Shown here piece after piece: positions 53,820 to 63,828 of a DNA stretch of 64,000 nt. Position 1 is the first letter of the stretch, and every line of letters begins with the position of its first letter. This DNA comes from Chroococcus sp. FPU101 (lineage in GTDB: Bacteria > Cyanobacteriota > Cyanobacteriia > Cyanobacteriales > Microcystaceae): positions 1 through 64,000 of the forward strand of contig NZ_BLJI01000001.1 of assembly GCF_017312365.1 (NCBI RefSeq), given 5' to 3'. Under the pieces are notes generated by a model. That model searched no databases and was not told where the DNA came from. It saw only the letters and a program-made list of their open reading frames with translations. Made by a program: the position numbers and the translations under genes.

Positions 53820-56288
53820 TTAAAAGTCTAATCGCACTTGAAAGCCAAAGGTACGGCGATCGCCATAGGAAGCCAAATCAGCAAAAAATCCCGAAAAAGC
53901 AGTCGTTATATACTCAGTTTGAAATAAATTGTTAGCATAAAGATAGAAACCACCTTGCTGCCATTCATAACCAATCCGAGTATTAACTAATGTAAAGGGA
54001 TCTTGTTTAAGGCGATTGGCATCATCAAAGTAATAAGTTCCAATTCCTTGAAGATCTACCCTGGCAAAGATACCGATCGGATGACGATACTGTACTCCAA
54101 AATTAAAGGTAAAATCGGGGGCATAAGTTAGCTTGTTGCCATTAAAATTTTCTCCTGTAAATGGATTTGTATACTGTGTAAATCTGGCATTCGTATAGCC
54201 AAAGCCTGCAAACACATCTAGCCCTTGAATAATTTTGGCGTTGACTTCTAATTCAACCCCGCTAGTCTCCACGTTTCCATTAGCGATAAGGGTGGCAAAA
54301 CCTGTTTCATCGGTCAAAAGAATCTGATAATCGTCTACATTGCTCCAAAATACCGCTAGATTAGCCGTGATGCGATCGTTTAACCACGAGGTTTTCACCC
54401 CTAACTCATAACTCCACAAGTTTTCGGGACGTACCACCAATGTCGATAAATCATCTGAAGCAAAGTTTTGTGTACCTGGTTTATACCCTTGCGCTATGGT
54501 GCCGTAGAGATTCACATTAGGGATAACGCGATACTGTATAGCAAAACGGGGTAAGACAACATCACCATCTACCGAATTTCTCAAAGGATCACCCGTTGGC
54601 ATTTCTCCTAATTCTGAATCTTCAAAGGAACGGGTACGCGCTAATTCATCGCGGAACTTCTCGTATCTTAGACCTGCTGTTAAAACTAATCTGTCTATGG
54701 GTTCCACATCAACTTGTCCAAAAATTGCGTAGGTTTCTTGGTCAAATCGAGCGTCGGTGCGATCTGTTCCGACTGGAAAACCTAGAGATGCTACTAGCGG
54801 CCTGTATTCGGTTGATAAACCTAGTTCAATTGAGCGTGATTGATAGTACCCTCCGAGTAGCCAGCGAAAACGTTCAGCACTATTGGGGGACTGAACTCGT
54901 ATCTCTTGACTCCAAATGGTAGACGGTATGCGAGAATCACTACGGAGTAGATCATCTGCTGTATAATCGGTATCTTGTTGATAGTTTAAATTGGTGTCGT
55001 TGCGAGCCGTAATTGAAGTGACATTGACGGACTCTCCTTCATAACCGATTCTAAGAGATTGAGTATTAACCGCAACATCTAAATAGCCTGGGATGTTACT
55101 CTGGCTTTCAAACGGATTAGATTGGTCAATCGGAACAAATGTATTATCGCCGTCTTGGTTGCTGGCAACATTGCTATTAAAAGCAACACTCCATTCTTTT
55201 GAAGGTTTCCAGAGAAAGTTAGCACGTCCATACAAGGATGATTGTTCGTTGGCATCTTCATCGAGGAGGGTGTTTTCGGTGAAGCCATCCCGCGCATTAT
55301 AGGCAAATGATAGACGATAGCCGAATTTGTCTTGAATAGGTGTATCGCTCACCGATAGCTGTACCTGACGTTGATTGTAATTACCATAGCCACCACCAAT
55401 GTTAAATTCTAATGTATCGCTCGGTGGGCGACTGATAATGTTGATGACCCCTGCTTGGCTACTGCGTCCGTAAAGGGTGCCTTGAGGCCCTCGCAAAATC
55501 TCGATCCGTTCTAAATCAAACAATTCTCCAGGTAAAAACTGATGGATGTTTTCATAGGGAACATCATCAATGTAGACACTAATAGCATCTCTGACTAAAT
55601 AGTTACTGTTGCCTAAACCGCGAATCGTTTGGAAATTAAAAGAGCGATCGCCTAAACTGGTAAAAAAGTTCGGAGTCAGTGCGGCTGCGTCTCGTAACGA
55701 TCTAACATCAGCATCCTCAATCTGTTCTCTAGTCAGTATTGTGATGCTAATCGGAATATTTTGCACATTTTCGGGACGTTTTTCGGCAGTAGAAATAATC
55801 ACAATTTCTGGTATGGGTGAAATTATACTCAGAGTCAGTCCTTGCTCAGTGGAAATAATTTCCCCTTCTGGAGGGACTTCATCACCCGTTACGGTTATCC
55901 TGACGTTATTTTCATCCACCGTTACGATGTTAACCGACGCTATGCCCTCGATGGGGTTTTCTTGAGTAAATTCATTGCCTTCTAGTAACTGTAACTGAGC
56001 ATTGGGCAGATCGACAATTAGGCTATTTCCTTCTACTGAAGTTACACCTTGAAGGATTTCACCGCTTGCAGTTTCTAAAATAATTTCGACACCATCTGGG
56101 GTTTCTTGCAGTTGTACCCCTGTAATAATGGTTAAAGATTGAGCAAGTCGGGTTTTAGTATCAGTCGTGTCCATTGGTTTGACGACCCCGATGCTCTGCC
56201 CTAAAACAGGAAAAGCCACGAAAATTAAGATCAAGGAACTTAGACTGATTTCTCTACACCATTTAAGGGATATCACTTCGTAACTCAC
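53820..56288 (-). CDS. TonB-dependent receptor with AMIN domain (paired with MbnP/MbnH)
   Basis: 822 residues. Signal peptide, an N-terminal AMIN domain (about 50-170; GVQLQETPDGVEIILET), then the plug with VQNIPISITILTREQIED, FQTIRGLGNSNYLV and RIEILRGPQGTLYGRSSQAG, and a 22-strand barrel ending in TFGFQVRLDF with a C-terminal Phe. AMIN-fused receptors are a cyanobacterial trait. First gene of the receptor-MbnP-MbnH operon. The ligand is likely a metal chelate, copper favoured by its partners. Confidence 0.92.
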   Translation of the reverse strand: MSYEVISLKWCREISLSSLILIFVAFPVLGQSIGVVKPMDTTDTKTRLAQSLTIITGVQLQETPDGVEIILETASGEILQGVTSVEGNSLIVDLPNAQLQLLEGNEFTQENPIEGIASVNIVTVDENNVRITVTGDEVPPEGEIISTEQGLTLSIISPIPEIVIISTAEKRPENVQNIPISITILTREQIEDADVRSLRDAAALTPNFFTSLGDRSFNFQTIRGLGNSNYLVRDAISVYIDDVPYENIHQFLPGELFDLERIEILRGPQGTLYGRSSQAGVINIISRPPSDTLEFNIGGGYGNYNQRQVQLSVSDTPIQDKFGYRLSFAYNARDGFTENTLLDEDANEQSSLYGRANFLWKPSKEWSVAFNSNVASNQDGDNTFVPIDQSNPFESQSNIPGYLDVAVNTQSLRIGYEGESVNVTSITARNDTNLNYQQDTDYTADDLLRSDSRIPSTIWSQEIRVQSPNSAERFRWLLGGYYQSRSIELGLSTEYRPLVASLGFPVGTDRTDARFDQETYAIFGQVDVEPIDRLVLTAGLRYEKFRDELARTRSFEDSELGEMPTGDPLRNSVDGDVVLPRFAIQYRVIPNVNLYGTIAQGYKPGTQNFASDDLSTLVVRPENLWSYELGVKTSWLNDRITANLAVFWSNVDDYQILLTDETGFATLIANGNVETSGVELEVNAKIIQGLDVFAGFGYTNARFTQYTNPFTGENFNGNKLTYAPDFTFNFGVQYRHPIGIFARVDLQGIGTYYFDDANRLKQDPFTLVNTRIGYEWQQGGFYLYANNLFQTEYITTAFSGFFADLASYGDRRTFGFQVRLDF

Positions 56289-56432
56289 CTAATAACAGCT
56301 AAACGGTATTTTGTCAACTAAATCGTTAAAAACATGAGTTAAGGATAGTTTGAGCTATTTGTAAAATCAAAAGACAAGCTGTCATACCACCGATACAATA
56401 ATTGTTTTATTGTAAAGCTTCTCCAAAGATGG

Positions 56433-56463
56433 TTGACAGGTATATTCTATTACTGTCTATAAT
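56433..56463 (+). promoter_or_regulatory. Promoter-like sequence upstream of the VOC-receptor-exporter operon
   Basis: TTGACA at 56433 and TATAAT at 56458 are 19 bases apart, longer than ideal. The segment includes an inverted repeat GACAG...CTGTC (56435-56439 and 56453-56457) that could be an operator. It is in the 331-base gap between divergent receptor genes; I see no gene there. Confidence 0.35.
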
Positions 56464-56619
56464 TAGTAAGCTTATTGAAAATTTGTATCATTTATCTAAT
56501 CTTGAACTTGTTTGAGCTAAGCCTTTATTTGAATTGATGAACAATTTTATTTAAAAAACTCATACATTCGCTTTTTGCTTTGCTGAGGAAACACTATCAA
56601 CAAAAATGGAAAAATATCT

Positions 56620-57348
56620 ATGACAACTCAATTACTAATGGTGAACAAAAATCATGCTTTACTAGAAGTCGATCATCTTCAAATCTATGCAGGAGGCAGT
56701 TTACCAAACATTTTTGCGCTTCAAGGATTAGGTTTAAACAACGTTAATCAAATAGTACGACACAAGACACAAGGCACAGTTTCAATACTATATTTCTTTG
56801 AAAATGCTTACCTTGAGATTATCTCTGTTGAAGATGAAATCGCTTTTAGACAATATTTATCACAAACGAGGATCAACTTATTAGAGCGATCGCAGTGGCG
56901 ACAAACGGGTGCTTCTCCCTTTGGGATTGGTTTACGTCCTAAATCTAATCGTTTTGATTCAGAAAGGTCTATGGAGCAACACAGACTTTTGACATTGGGT
57001 GATGGGGAGACAAAGATTAATTTTTCGCACCATAATTTAGTAGCAATACAAGAACCCATGTGTTTTACAATTCCTCATGACCTTGCATTGACAAACTGGT
57101 TAGACACAAAAAACGAAAATCATCGGCAATTTATTACTCATCCATTAGGAATCAAGAGATTGACAGGTGTCAAAATCAAAATTAATACTCATTTAGCTCT
57201 AACTAATGCTGTCTCTTTGCTAGAAGATAATGGTATTATCACTATTGAACGAGGAGCATCACCCTTATTAGAGTTGACGTTCGACGATAATGCTAAAAAT
57301 AAAGTTGTAGATGCTCGTCCTATCCTACCGCTCCAGCTAAGATATTAA
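56620..57348 (+). CDS. VOC/glyoxalase-like protein
   Basis: 242 residues. The N-terminus (LEVDHLQIYAGGSLPNIFAL) and VSILYFFENAYLEIISVEDE look like a vicinal-oxygen-chelate fold of the glyoxalase-like domain, with possible metal ligands His and Glu at those strands. The second half is less regular. It is the first gene of an operon with a siderophore-type receptor and an MFS exporter, 7 bases before the receptor gene. It could bind or process the metallophore, or give self-protection; enzymatic role unknown. Confidence 0.6.
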   Translation: MTTQLLMVNKNHALLEVDHLQIYAGGSLPNIFALQGLGLNNVNQIVRHKTQGTVSILYFFENAYLEIISVEDEIAFRQYLSQTRINLLERSQWRQTGASPFGIGLRPKSNRFDSERSMEQHRLLTLGDGETKINFSHHNLVAIQEPMCFTIPHDLALTNWLDTKNENHRQFITHPLGIKRLTGVKIKINTHLALTNAVSLLEDNGIITIERGASPLLELTFDDNAKNKVVDARPILPLQLRY

Positions 57349-57355
57349 ACCAACT

Positions 57356-59830
57356 ATGAAACGAATGAAACTAGAGTTATTTTTCCCTAGTTTATGGCTG
57401 ACTGGCGCAATTTCCGTCTGTGTAGCGCAACCTGTTTGGGCGCAAGTCATCCAAATTACCCAAATCACTGAAATCCGTTTAGAGACAACAGAAAACGGCT
57501 TAGATCTCATTGTACAAAGTGATGGCACTTCGCCTTCCTTTACTCAAAATCGTACTGGAAATACGCTATTAGTCGAGCTAAAAAATGCTCAATTAAGGCT
57601 ACCCAACGGTGCGAGAGACTTCCAAGAAATTAATCCATTGCCGGGGATCGCTTCGATCCAAGTTATACAACAGTCTTCTAATGTTTTGATCACGATTGTC
57701 GGGATTGATGCAGAACCTGTCGCAGAAGTCAATACCAGTTCACAGGGATTGCTGATTAGTTTAACTGAATCAGAAGAAATCGTTACGGAAGAAGACGAGA
57801 TCGTGATCGTCGCAACTCAAGAAACGCCCCCAGAAAACAGTTATGCACCTCCTCAAGAGACTTCCGTATCTAGAGATGGTACATCGATTTTAGATACACC
57901 CCAAGATATTGATGTTGTTCCCCAACAAGTGATTGAAGATCAAAATAATACTACAGTTAGTGAGAGTCTTAGAAATGTCAGTGGTGTGACGAGTGGACGT
58001 GTCTCGACTAGCTCATTGTCTCTAACTCCTGTCATTCGCGGTTTTGAAAGTTTAAATATATTAAGAAATGGTATCAGAGATGACACTCAAAGATTTTTTG
58101 GAGGGATTACCACTAACATAGAAAGAATCGAAGTTCTCAAAGGCCCTGCTTCTATTCTATTTGGTCAAGGAAATTTAGGAGGAACCGTTAATATTGTCAC
58201 CAAACCACCTCTTGCTGATCCCCTGTATAATCTAGAATTTTCAGCAGGTCAATTCAATTTTTATCGTCCCGTTATTGATTTGGGTGGGCCATTAACTAGC
58301 GATCGCACAGCTTTGTATCGTTTAGTTTCTTCCTATGAGACTTCAGATACCTTTCAAGATTTTGAACGGATCGATCGTCGATTCATTGTCGCACCTGCTA
58401 TTACTTTAAAAATAGGCGATAAAGGTTCAATTACTTTTGATGGTGAGTTTATTGACGCTAAAACACATGGCTCTGGCCCTGAATTGCCCTCACTTGGAAC
58501 AGCCGTCAGAAATCCTAATGGCAAATTAGAGATAGGAGCGAACTTAGGGGAACCATCATTAACAGAGAGTGAAAGTTCTTTATATCGATTTGGCTATCGT
58601 CTTGACTATCAAATTAGCGAACAATGGTCAATTAATAATCAATTTTTGATCGCTTTTGGCACTACCCCAGAAGAAACAGGAAATGTTTTCGTTTTACCCG
58701 TTTCTCTAGCCGCCGATAATCGCACTCTCACACGTATCTTAGCCGATAACCCATCTCAACAAACCAACTATACACTGAATACGAGCATTGTCGGTAATAT
58801 TCAAGCAACAAGCTGGATGACTCATAAGCTATTGTTTGGAATAGAATATGCCTATGAAGAAAATGAAGACAAAATTATTTTTAGTGATATCGATCGGATT
58901 GATATATTTAATCCCGTTTACAAACCTGAAAGTGTGAGAAATAGACGAGCTTTCCAAGATACCTATAGCACGATTAATTCTTGGGGATTTTATTTACAAG
59001 ATCAGATCACATTTTTTGAAAAATTCATCTTAGTTGTCGGGGGACGTTTTGATATTGCCGAGCAAGATTTTATCGATCAACTACGAGAAGAAAATAATAT
59101 CTACAGACAAGACAATATCTTTAGTCCTCGAATTGGCTTAATTTATAAACCAATTGAGAGAATATCCCTTTATGCAAGCTTTGGTCAATCTTTTGAGCCA
59201 GTAACAGGACAAAATTTTGAGGGCCAATTTTTTGAACCAGAACAAGGTACTCAGTACGAAGTAGGGATCAAAGCCGAACTAATCCCCGATCGGCTCATTA
59301 CCACTTTGGCTTTTTATGATCTTACTCGTACTAACTATATCGAACAAGATCCCGGTAATGTTGGTTTTCAAATCCAAATTGGTGAGCAAAAAAGCCGAGG
59401 CATCGAATTAGATATCGTCGGGGAAATCTTACCAGGATGGAACATTATTGGTTCTTACGCTTATACAGATGCCGTTATTACCGATGATGAACGGACTGAT
59501 TTCATCGATAATGTACTACCTAACGTACCAGAACACGCGGCGGGTTTGTGGACAACTTATATTCTTCAACAAGGGGTTCTACAAGGCTTAGGTTTTGGTA
59601 TGGGCGTATTTTTTGAAGGGGATCAAGAAGGAGATTTAGAAAATTCATTTGTCTTACCGAGTTATGTTCGTGCGGATGCAGCGATTTATTATCGACGCGG
59701 AGCATTAAACTTAGCTGTTAACTTCAAGAATCTTTTTAATAATCGATATTTTGAAGGCTCACGTAACGATTTAAGGGTAATCCCTGGTGCGCCTTTTTCA
59801 GTCGTGGGAACGATTTCTGTGGAGTTTTAG
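57356..59830 (+). CDS. TonB-dependent siderophore receptor with AMIN domain
   Basis: 824 residues. Signal peptide, AMIN domain (about 35-140; ITEIRLETTENGLDLIV), and a FhuA/FecA-type plug: ILDTPQDIDVVPQQVIEDQ, LTPVIRGFES, RIEVLKGPASILFGQGNLGG. The barrel ends APFSVVGTISVEF. It is of the siderophore-receptor subfamily, distinct from the other receptor in this window. It lies between the VOC gene and the MFS exporter with 7- and 3-base gaps, so uptake and export genes are co-transcribed. Confidence 0.93.
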   Translation: MKRMKLELFFPSLWLTGAISVCVAQPVWAQVIQITQITEIRLETTENGLDLIVQSDGTSPSFTQNRTGNTLLVELKNAQLRLPNGARDFQEINPLPGIASIQVIQQSSNVLITIVGIDAEPVAEVNTSSQGLLISLTESEEIVTEEDEIVIVATQETPPENSYAPPQETSVSRDGTSILDTPQDIDVVPQQVIEDQNNTTVSESLRNVSGVTSGRVSTSSLSLTPVIRGFESLNILRNGIRDDTQRFFGGITTNIERIEVLKGPASILFGQGNLGGTVNIVTKPPLADPLYNLEFSAGQFNFYRPVIDLGGPLTSDRTALYRLVSSYETSDTFQDFERIDRRFIVAPAITLKIGDKGSITFDGEFIDAKTHGSGPELPSLGTAVRNPNGKLEIGANLGEPSLTESESSLYRFGYRLDYQISEQWSINNQFLIAFGTTPEETGNVFVLPVSLAADNRTLTRILADNPSQQTNYTLNTSIVGNIQATSWMTHKLLFGIEYAYEENEDKIIFSDIDRIDIFNPVYKPESVRNRRAFQDTYSTINSWGFYLQDQITFFEKFILVVGGRFDIAEQDFIDQLREENNIYRQDNIFSPRIGLIYKPIERISLYASFGQSFEPVTGQNFEGQFFEPEQGTQYEVGIKAELIPDRLITTLAFYDLTRTNYIEQDPGNVGFQIQIGEQKSRGIELDIVGEILPGWNIIGSYAYTDAVITDDERTDFIDNVLPNVPEHAAGLWTTYILQQGVLQGLGFGMGVFFEGDQEGDLENSFVLPSYVRADAAIYYRRGALNLAVNFKNLFNNRYFEGSRNDLRVIPGAPFSVVGTISVEF

Positions 59831-59833
59831 TCG

Positions 59834-61114
59834 ATGCGAACTTTTGTAATCATTTGGCTAGGGCAGATGGTATCTACCATTGGTAGTTTTATGACGGTTT
59901 TTGCTCTGACGATTTGGGTGTGGCAAAAAACGGGATCAGCGACCGATCTAACTTTGGTCACTTTTTTTTCCCAACTACCGCGCATTTTTGTGACTCCAGT
60001 TGCTGGAATTATTGTTGATCGTTTTAATCGTAGAAATTTGATGCTGTTGGGTGATTGGATTGCCCTATTTTGTACTGGTGCGATCGCCCTACTCTATTTC
60101 TCAGAACAGTTACAAATTTGGCATCTTTACGTGGCAGTTGCGATTTACGGTTGTTTTGGTCAGATTCAAATGCTGGCTTATTCAACTTCAATTAGTATGC
60201 TAGTCTCAAAAAAAAATTATACTCGTGCTGAAAGTATGGTGGCTTCAGTTGGCTATGGAAGTGCGATTATTGCCCCTGCTTTGGCGGGAAGTCTTTATAC
60301 TATCATTGGTTTAAGAGGAATTCTCCTAATCGATCTGCTCACTTTTACTGCGGCTATTGGGACTCTCCTTGGTGTTGTGATCCCCCAACCTCCAGATCAT
60401 TCGTCACCTGAAGAAAACATCTGGCAAAAGTTAACCTTTGGTTTTCGCTATATCTCTACTAAACCCAGTTTGGTAGCAATGGTGATTGCTTTTTCGCTTT
60501 TTGCCTTGCCCAGTGATATCGGTAAGGCTTTATACACACCCATGATTCTAGCGCGTTCTGGTGGTGATGCTCAGGTTTTAGGAACTGTAACGACTGCCGC
60601 AGGACTTGGGGGAATCTTAGGAGCAGTTTTACTCAGTTTTTGGGGTGGTTTTAAACGTCGTATTCATGGAATGCTACTCGGTTTTATTGGAACGGGTTTC
60701 TTTAAAATCATATTAGGTTTAGGTCAAACGCCTCTAGTTTGGATTGGCGCACATTTCGCGGCTTCTTTACCGATTCCCTTGTTTTATAGCTCTAGTAATG
60801 CGATTTGGTACTCTAAAGTACCTCCCGCGTTGCAAGGAAGAGTTTTAGCGGCTGATCAGATGATTGGTTTAGTAATTACGGCGTTTTCTGCTTTAATTGC
60901 GGGGCCGTTAGTTGATCGCTTTTTTGAACCTACGATGCGTTCTGGTGGAGGTTTAGCGGCTATTTTTGCCCCAATTTTCGGTACGGGTTCAGGGGCGGGG
61001 ATCGCTCTGTTATATTCTTTTACGGCACTCTGTACGATGTTAGTCGGTTTGGGAGGTTATGCGTTCCGTACTTTGCGAGATGTTGAGATCCTCTTAAAGG
61101 ATCATGAAATGTAG
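59834..61114 (+). CDS. MFS transporter, EntS-like exporter
   Basis: 426 residues with about 12 TM helices. The start VIIWLGQMVSTIGSFMTVFAL and the loop GIIVDRFNRRNLMLLGD are typical of the MFS_3/EntS group that exports siderophores. It follows the siderophore receptor gene after 3 bases. The best candidate to secrete the product of the NRPS operon. Confidence 0.87.
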   Translation: MRTFVIIWLGQMVSTIGSFMTVFALTIWVWQKTGSATDLTLVTFFSQLPRIFVTPVAGIIVDRFNRRNLMLLGDWIALFCTGAIALLYFSEQLQIWHLYVAVAIYGCFGQIQMLAYSTSISMLVSKKNYTRAESMVASVGYGSAIIAPALAGSLYTIIGLRGILLIDLLTFTAAIGTLLGVVIPQPPDHSSPEENIWQKLTFGFRYISTKPSLVAMVIAFSLFALPSDIGKALYTPMILARSGGDAQVLGTVTTAAGLGGILGAVLLSFWGGFKRRIHGMLLGFIGTGFFKIILGLGQTPLVWIGAHFAASLPIPLFYSSSNAIWYSKVPPALQGRVLAADQMIGLVITAFSALIAGPLVDRFFEPTMRSGGGLAAIFAPIFGTGSGAGIALLYSFTALCTMLVGLGGYAFRTLRDVEILLKDHEM

Positions 61115-61184
61115 AAACGTGATAGATCTGGGGCTGTCTGCGTCACTTGAAAAGCGCAGTTCATAAGCCCCGTCGCGTCTTTAC
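61111..61184. repeat. Dispersed palindrome, copy 3, with an internal insert
   Basis: The outer arms GTAGAAACGTGA and GTCGCGTCTTTAC match copies 1 and 2, but here they are 50 bases apart. The insert carries its own outer pair GGGGCT and AGCCCC. It overlaps the stop codon of the convergent permease gene. Confidence 0.6.
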
Positions 61185-62398
61185 GTTTTTTTTAAAGCAA
61201 CGATCGGTTCTAGTTTGGCGGCTTGTTTGGCTGGAACTACACCAAAAAACAACCCAATCCCGCCCGATGTACCAACTGCTAGAGCAATTATCCAAGGAGA
61301 CAGGATGACGGACAAAGTAGATAGGCTAGTGATTAAAAAACCTCCACTAATACCGATGAATGCTCCTAATAATCCGCCCGCAGTTGACAAAATAATCGAT
61401 TCAATCAAAAACTGAATGAGTATATCTTTTTCGGTTGCACCAATTGCTTTGCGTAGTCCGATTTCTGGGGTTCGTTCGGTGACGGAAACTAACATGATAT
61501 TCATGACTCCGATGCCACCGACGAGTAAGGAAATACCAGCAATTAGGGCTAACATGACAATTAGTCCAGTGGTGACGAGATTAACGGTTTGCAGAATGGC
61601 TTGTTGGGTTTGTACGGTAAAATCATCTTCACCTGTAATTTTATGTCGTAGACGGAGCAGGTTTTCGATCTGGAATTTGGCAGCCCGAATACTATTTTGA
61701 TTTTTTGCTGAAACTGAGATATAGGTTAGAGAGGTTCCATAGGGCGAGTTTTGTCCCCTGAGTTTAAGCTTAAGGGTGGTAATGGGTAAATAAGCTGTTT
61801 CATCCTGATTGGTGCCTAAAAATGTTCCTTTTGGTTCCATGATCCCAATTACTTCTAAGCGAAGATTTCTGATTTGGATTTCTTTGCCTAAAGGGGTTTG
61901 CTCGGCAAAAAGTTGTTTAGCTAAATCAGAACCGAGTACGACAACTGATGTATTGCGTTTGAGATCGATGTCTTTAATAAATCGTCCTTGAGCGATTTGG
62001 TAGTTTCTCACTTCTAGAAATTCTGGTGTTACTCCTAAAACTAATTGTTTGGTGTTGCGCCCTCTATAGGTGATGAGTTCTCTTAGATTGATTTGTGGGG
62101 CGACTGCTGCCACTGTCGGGACTTGTTCTGCGATCGCTTCGGCATCGGCTAAAACAAGTGTTTTAGGTGGATTTAAGGTCGTTTGTCGTTCGTTTTCGAT
62201 TCCAGGAGAGACAAATAGAACATTTGGCCCTAAGGATTTAAACTGTTCGGTTGTGAGTTGTTTGGCACCTTGTCCGATCCCTATCATTAATATTACTGAA
62301 GCACTCCCAATGGTGATCCCAGTTATTGTTAGGCTACTTCGCAGTTTATGAGCAATTAAGGTAGCTGATGCCATTTTGAGACTTTCTAGAATGTTCAT
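61181..62398 (-). CDS. MacB/FtsX-type ABC transporter permease
   Basis: 405 residues. One N-terminal helix (SSLTITGITIGSASVILMIGIG), a large periplasmic MacB_PCD domain, and three C-terminal helices with ERTPEIGLRKAIGATEKDIL and GGLLGAFIGISGG, as in MacB permeases. The partner ATPase is not in the window. Such permeases work in mechanotransmission or export of lipoproteins, peptides or siderophores. Its relation to the locus is unclear. Confidence 0.9.
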   Translation of the reverse strand: MNILESLKMASATLIAHKLRSSLTITGITIGSASVILMIGIGQGAKQLTTEQFKSLGPNVLFVSPGIENERQTTLNPPKTLVLADAEAIAEQVPTVAAVAPQINLRELITYRGRNTKQLVLGVTPEFLEVRNYQIAQGRFIKDIDLKRNTSVVVLGSDLAKQLFAEQTPLGKEIQIRNLRLEVIGIMEPKGTFLGTNQDETAYLPITTLKLKLRGQNSPYGTSLTYISVSAKNQNSIRAAKFQIENLLRLRHKITGEDDFTVQTQQAILQTVNLVTTGLIVMLALIAGISLLVGGIGVMNIMLVSVTERTPEIGLRKAIGATEKDILIQFLIESIILSTAGGLLGAFIGISGGFLITSLSTLSVILSPWIIALAVGTSGGIGLFFGVVPAKQAAKLEPIVALKKT

Positions 62399-62559
62399 GA
62401 TTTTGATGATTTAAAATTTAATAATTTCATTAGGTTTGAATGGTCTTTCTGTAGTAAGCTAATTTTAAATGTTGGGTAAAGTTGCCTTTAAATGCTCTCA
62501 CAAAATCTTTTTCTAGCATTTTTATCTAATCTTTTGTTAAAGAATTGAGAAATAAATTA

Positions 62560-63828
62560 ATGAAATATTTAGGATTGCTGAGTCAAACAGTAGCATCACT
62601 GGTTTTAGCGATCGCTGTTACTGTGAGTATTTCAGAAGATGCTCAAGCTTCTTTTACAGGAACTTCTGTTAACAGCTATGAAGTAACAAATACGGTTAGC
62701 GACGATTTAGATGCTCAACTTCAAAACGCTCTCGATCAAGCTTTGGATGATATTCCTGGGGCTGCTGTCGCTATTGTTAGCCCTAGAGGGACTTGGTTTG
62801 GTGCTAGTGGTGCTTCTAATCTACAAACGGGAACGGAAGTAGTTTTAGAGGATCGCTTTCAAATTGGCAGTATTACCAAGACCTTTGTAGCAACGACTAT
62901 TTTGCAATTAGTAGAAGAGGGGCGGTTGTCTCTTGATGATACTTTAGATCAGTGGCTTCCACCTTCAGTGGTGTCTGCTATTCCTAATCATGAAAGTATT
63001 ACGATTCGACAGCTATTGAACCATACTAGCGGACTCTCTGATTATCTAGATCCTTTATTTATACAAGCACAAACTAATATTGGTGTCTTCTTTAATGATT
63101 GGCAACCTGAAGAACTTGTCTTTTTTATTGATGGACAAGATCCTCTTTTTGAGCCTGGCGAATCTTGGGCGTATTCTAGTACTAATTATATTTTACTAGG
63201 TATGATTGCTGAATCTGTTACTAATTCTAGTATTGCGAGTGAGATTCGCTCTCGCATTCTTGAGCCACTCGATTTAGATGATACTTTCTTTGCTAATGAA
63301 GAAACGATCACTGGTGGTTTTGTTAATGGTTACTGGGATTTTGATAATAATGGTAGTCTGAATGATACTACGCCCGCTAATATGTCTTGGGCTTGGGCTG
63401 CGGGCGCGATGGTGTCTAATACTCAAGATTTAGCCCGTTTCATGGAAGCCTTACTGATTAATGATGAGTTGCTCGAACCTGAGTCTCTAGATCAAATGTT
63501 GACTTTTGTCAATGGTGGTGCTTCAGAAAATTATGCGGCTTATGGTTTAGGGATTGGTCGTTTAGAATCACCAAGACGCTTATGGTATGGACATCGAGGA
63601 CAAACACTGGGTTATCGTTCTAATTTGTTTTACTCTCCCGTTGAAGATATTATTTATGTGGAACTGATTAACTTGGTCAGTGATCGTAATATTAGTAACC
63701 CAATTTTTGCCGTTTGGCGAAACGCTGTCGATCCGACCCCTTCTGTTTCAGAGCCTGCGATGATTCCAGGATTATTAAGCCTGTTCGGGGCTGGACTATT
63801 TTTAAAATGGCAACGCCGCCACCCCTAG
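62560..63828 (+). CDS. Exported serine hydrolase (class C beta-lactamase fold) with PEP-CTERM-like end
   Basis: About 422 residues from the ATG at 62560; a TTG five codons upstream is also in frame. Signal peptide, then SxxK in GSITKTF, YxN in YSSTNY and a third motif in HRGQTLG, giving a D-peptidase/esterase-type active site. The end SEPAMIPGLLSLFGAGLFLKWQRR has the Pro-Glu, TM and Arg-rich layout of a PEP-CTERM sorting signal, slightly divergent. Substrate unknown. Confidence 0.88.
   Translation: MKYLGLLSQTVASLVLAIAVTVSISEDAQASFTGTSVNSYEVTNTVSDDLDAQLQNALDQALDDIPGAAVAIVSPRGTWFGASGASNLQTGTEVVLEDRFQIGSITKTFVATTILQLVEEGRLSLDDTLDQWLPPSVVSAIPNHESITIRQLLNHTSGLSDYLDPLFIQAQTNIGVFFNDWQPEELVFFIDGQDPLFEPGESWAYSSTNYILLGMIAESVTNSSIASEIRSRILEPLDLDDTFFANEETITGGFVNGYWDFDNNGSLNDTTPANMSWAWAAGAMVSNTQDLARFMEALLINDELLEPESLDQMLTFVNGGASENYAAYGLGIGRLESPRRLWYGHRGQTLGYRSNLFYSPVEDIIYVELINLVSDRNISNPIFAVWRNAVDPTPSVSEPAMIPGLLSLFGAGLFLKWQRRHP

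Noticed and set aside
54596-54922. Plus-strand ORF of 108 codons inside the TonB receptor gene
   Set aside because: Antisense shadow with no start signal or domain.
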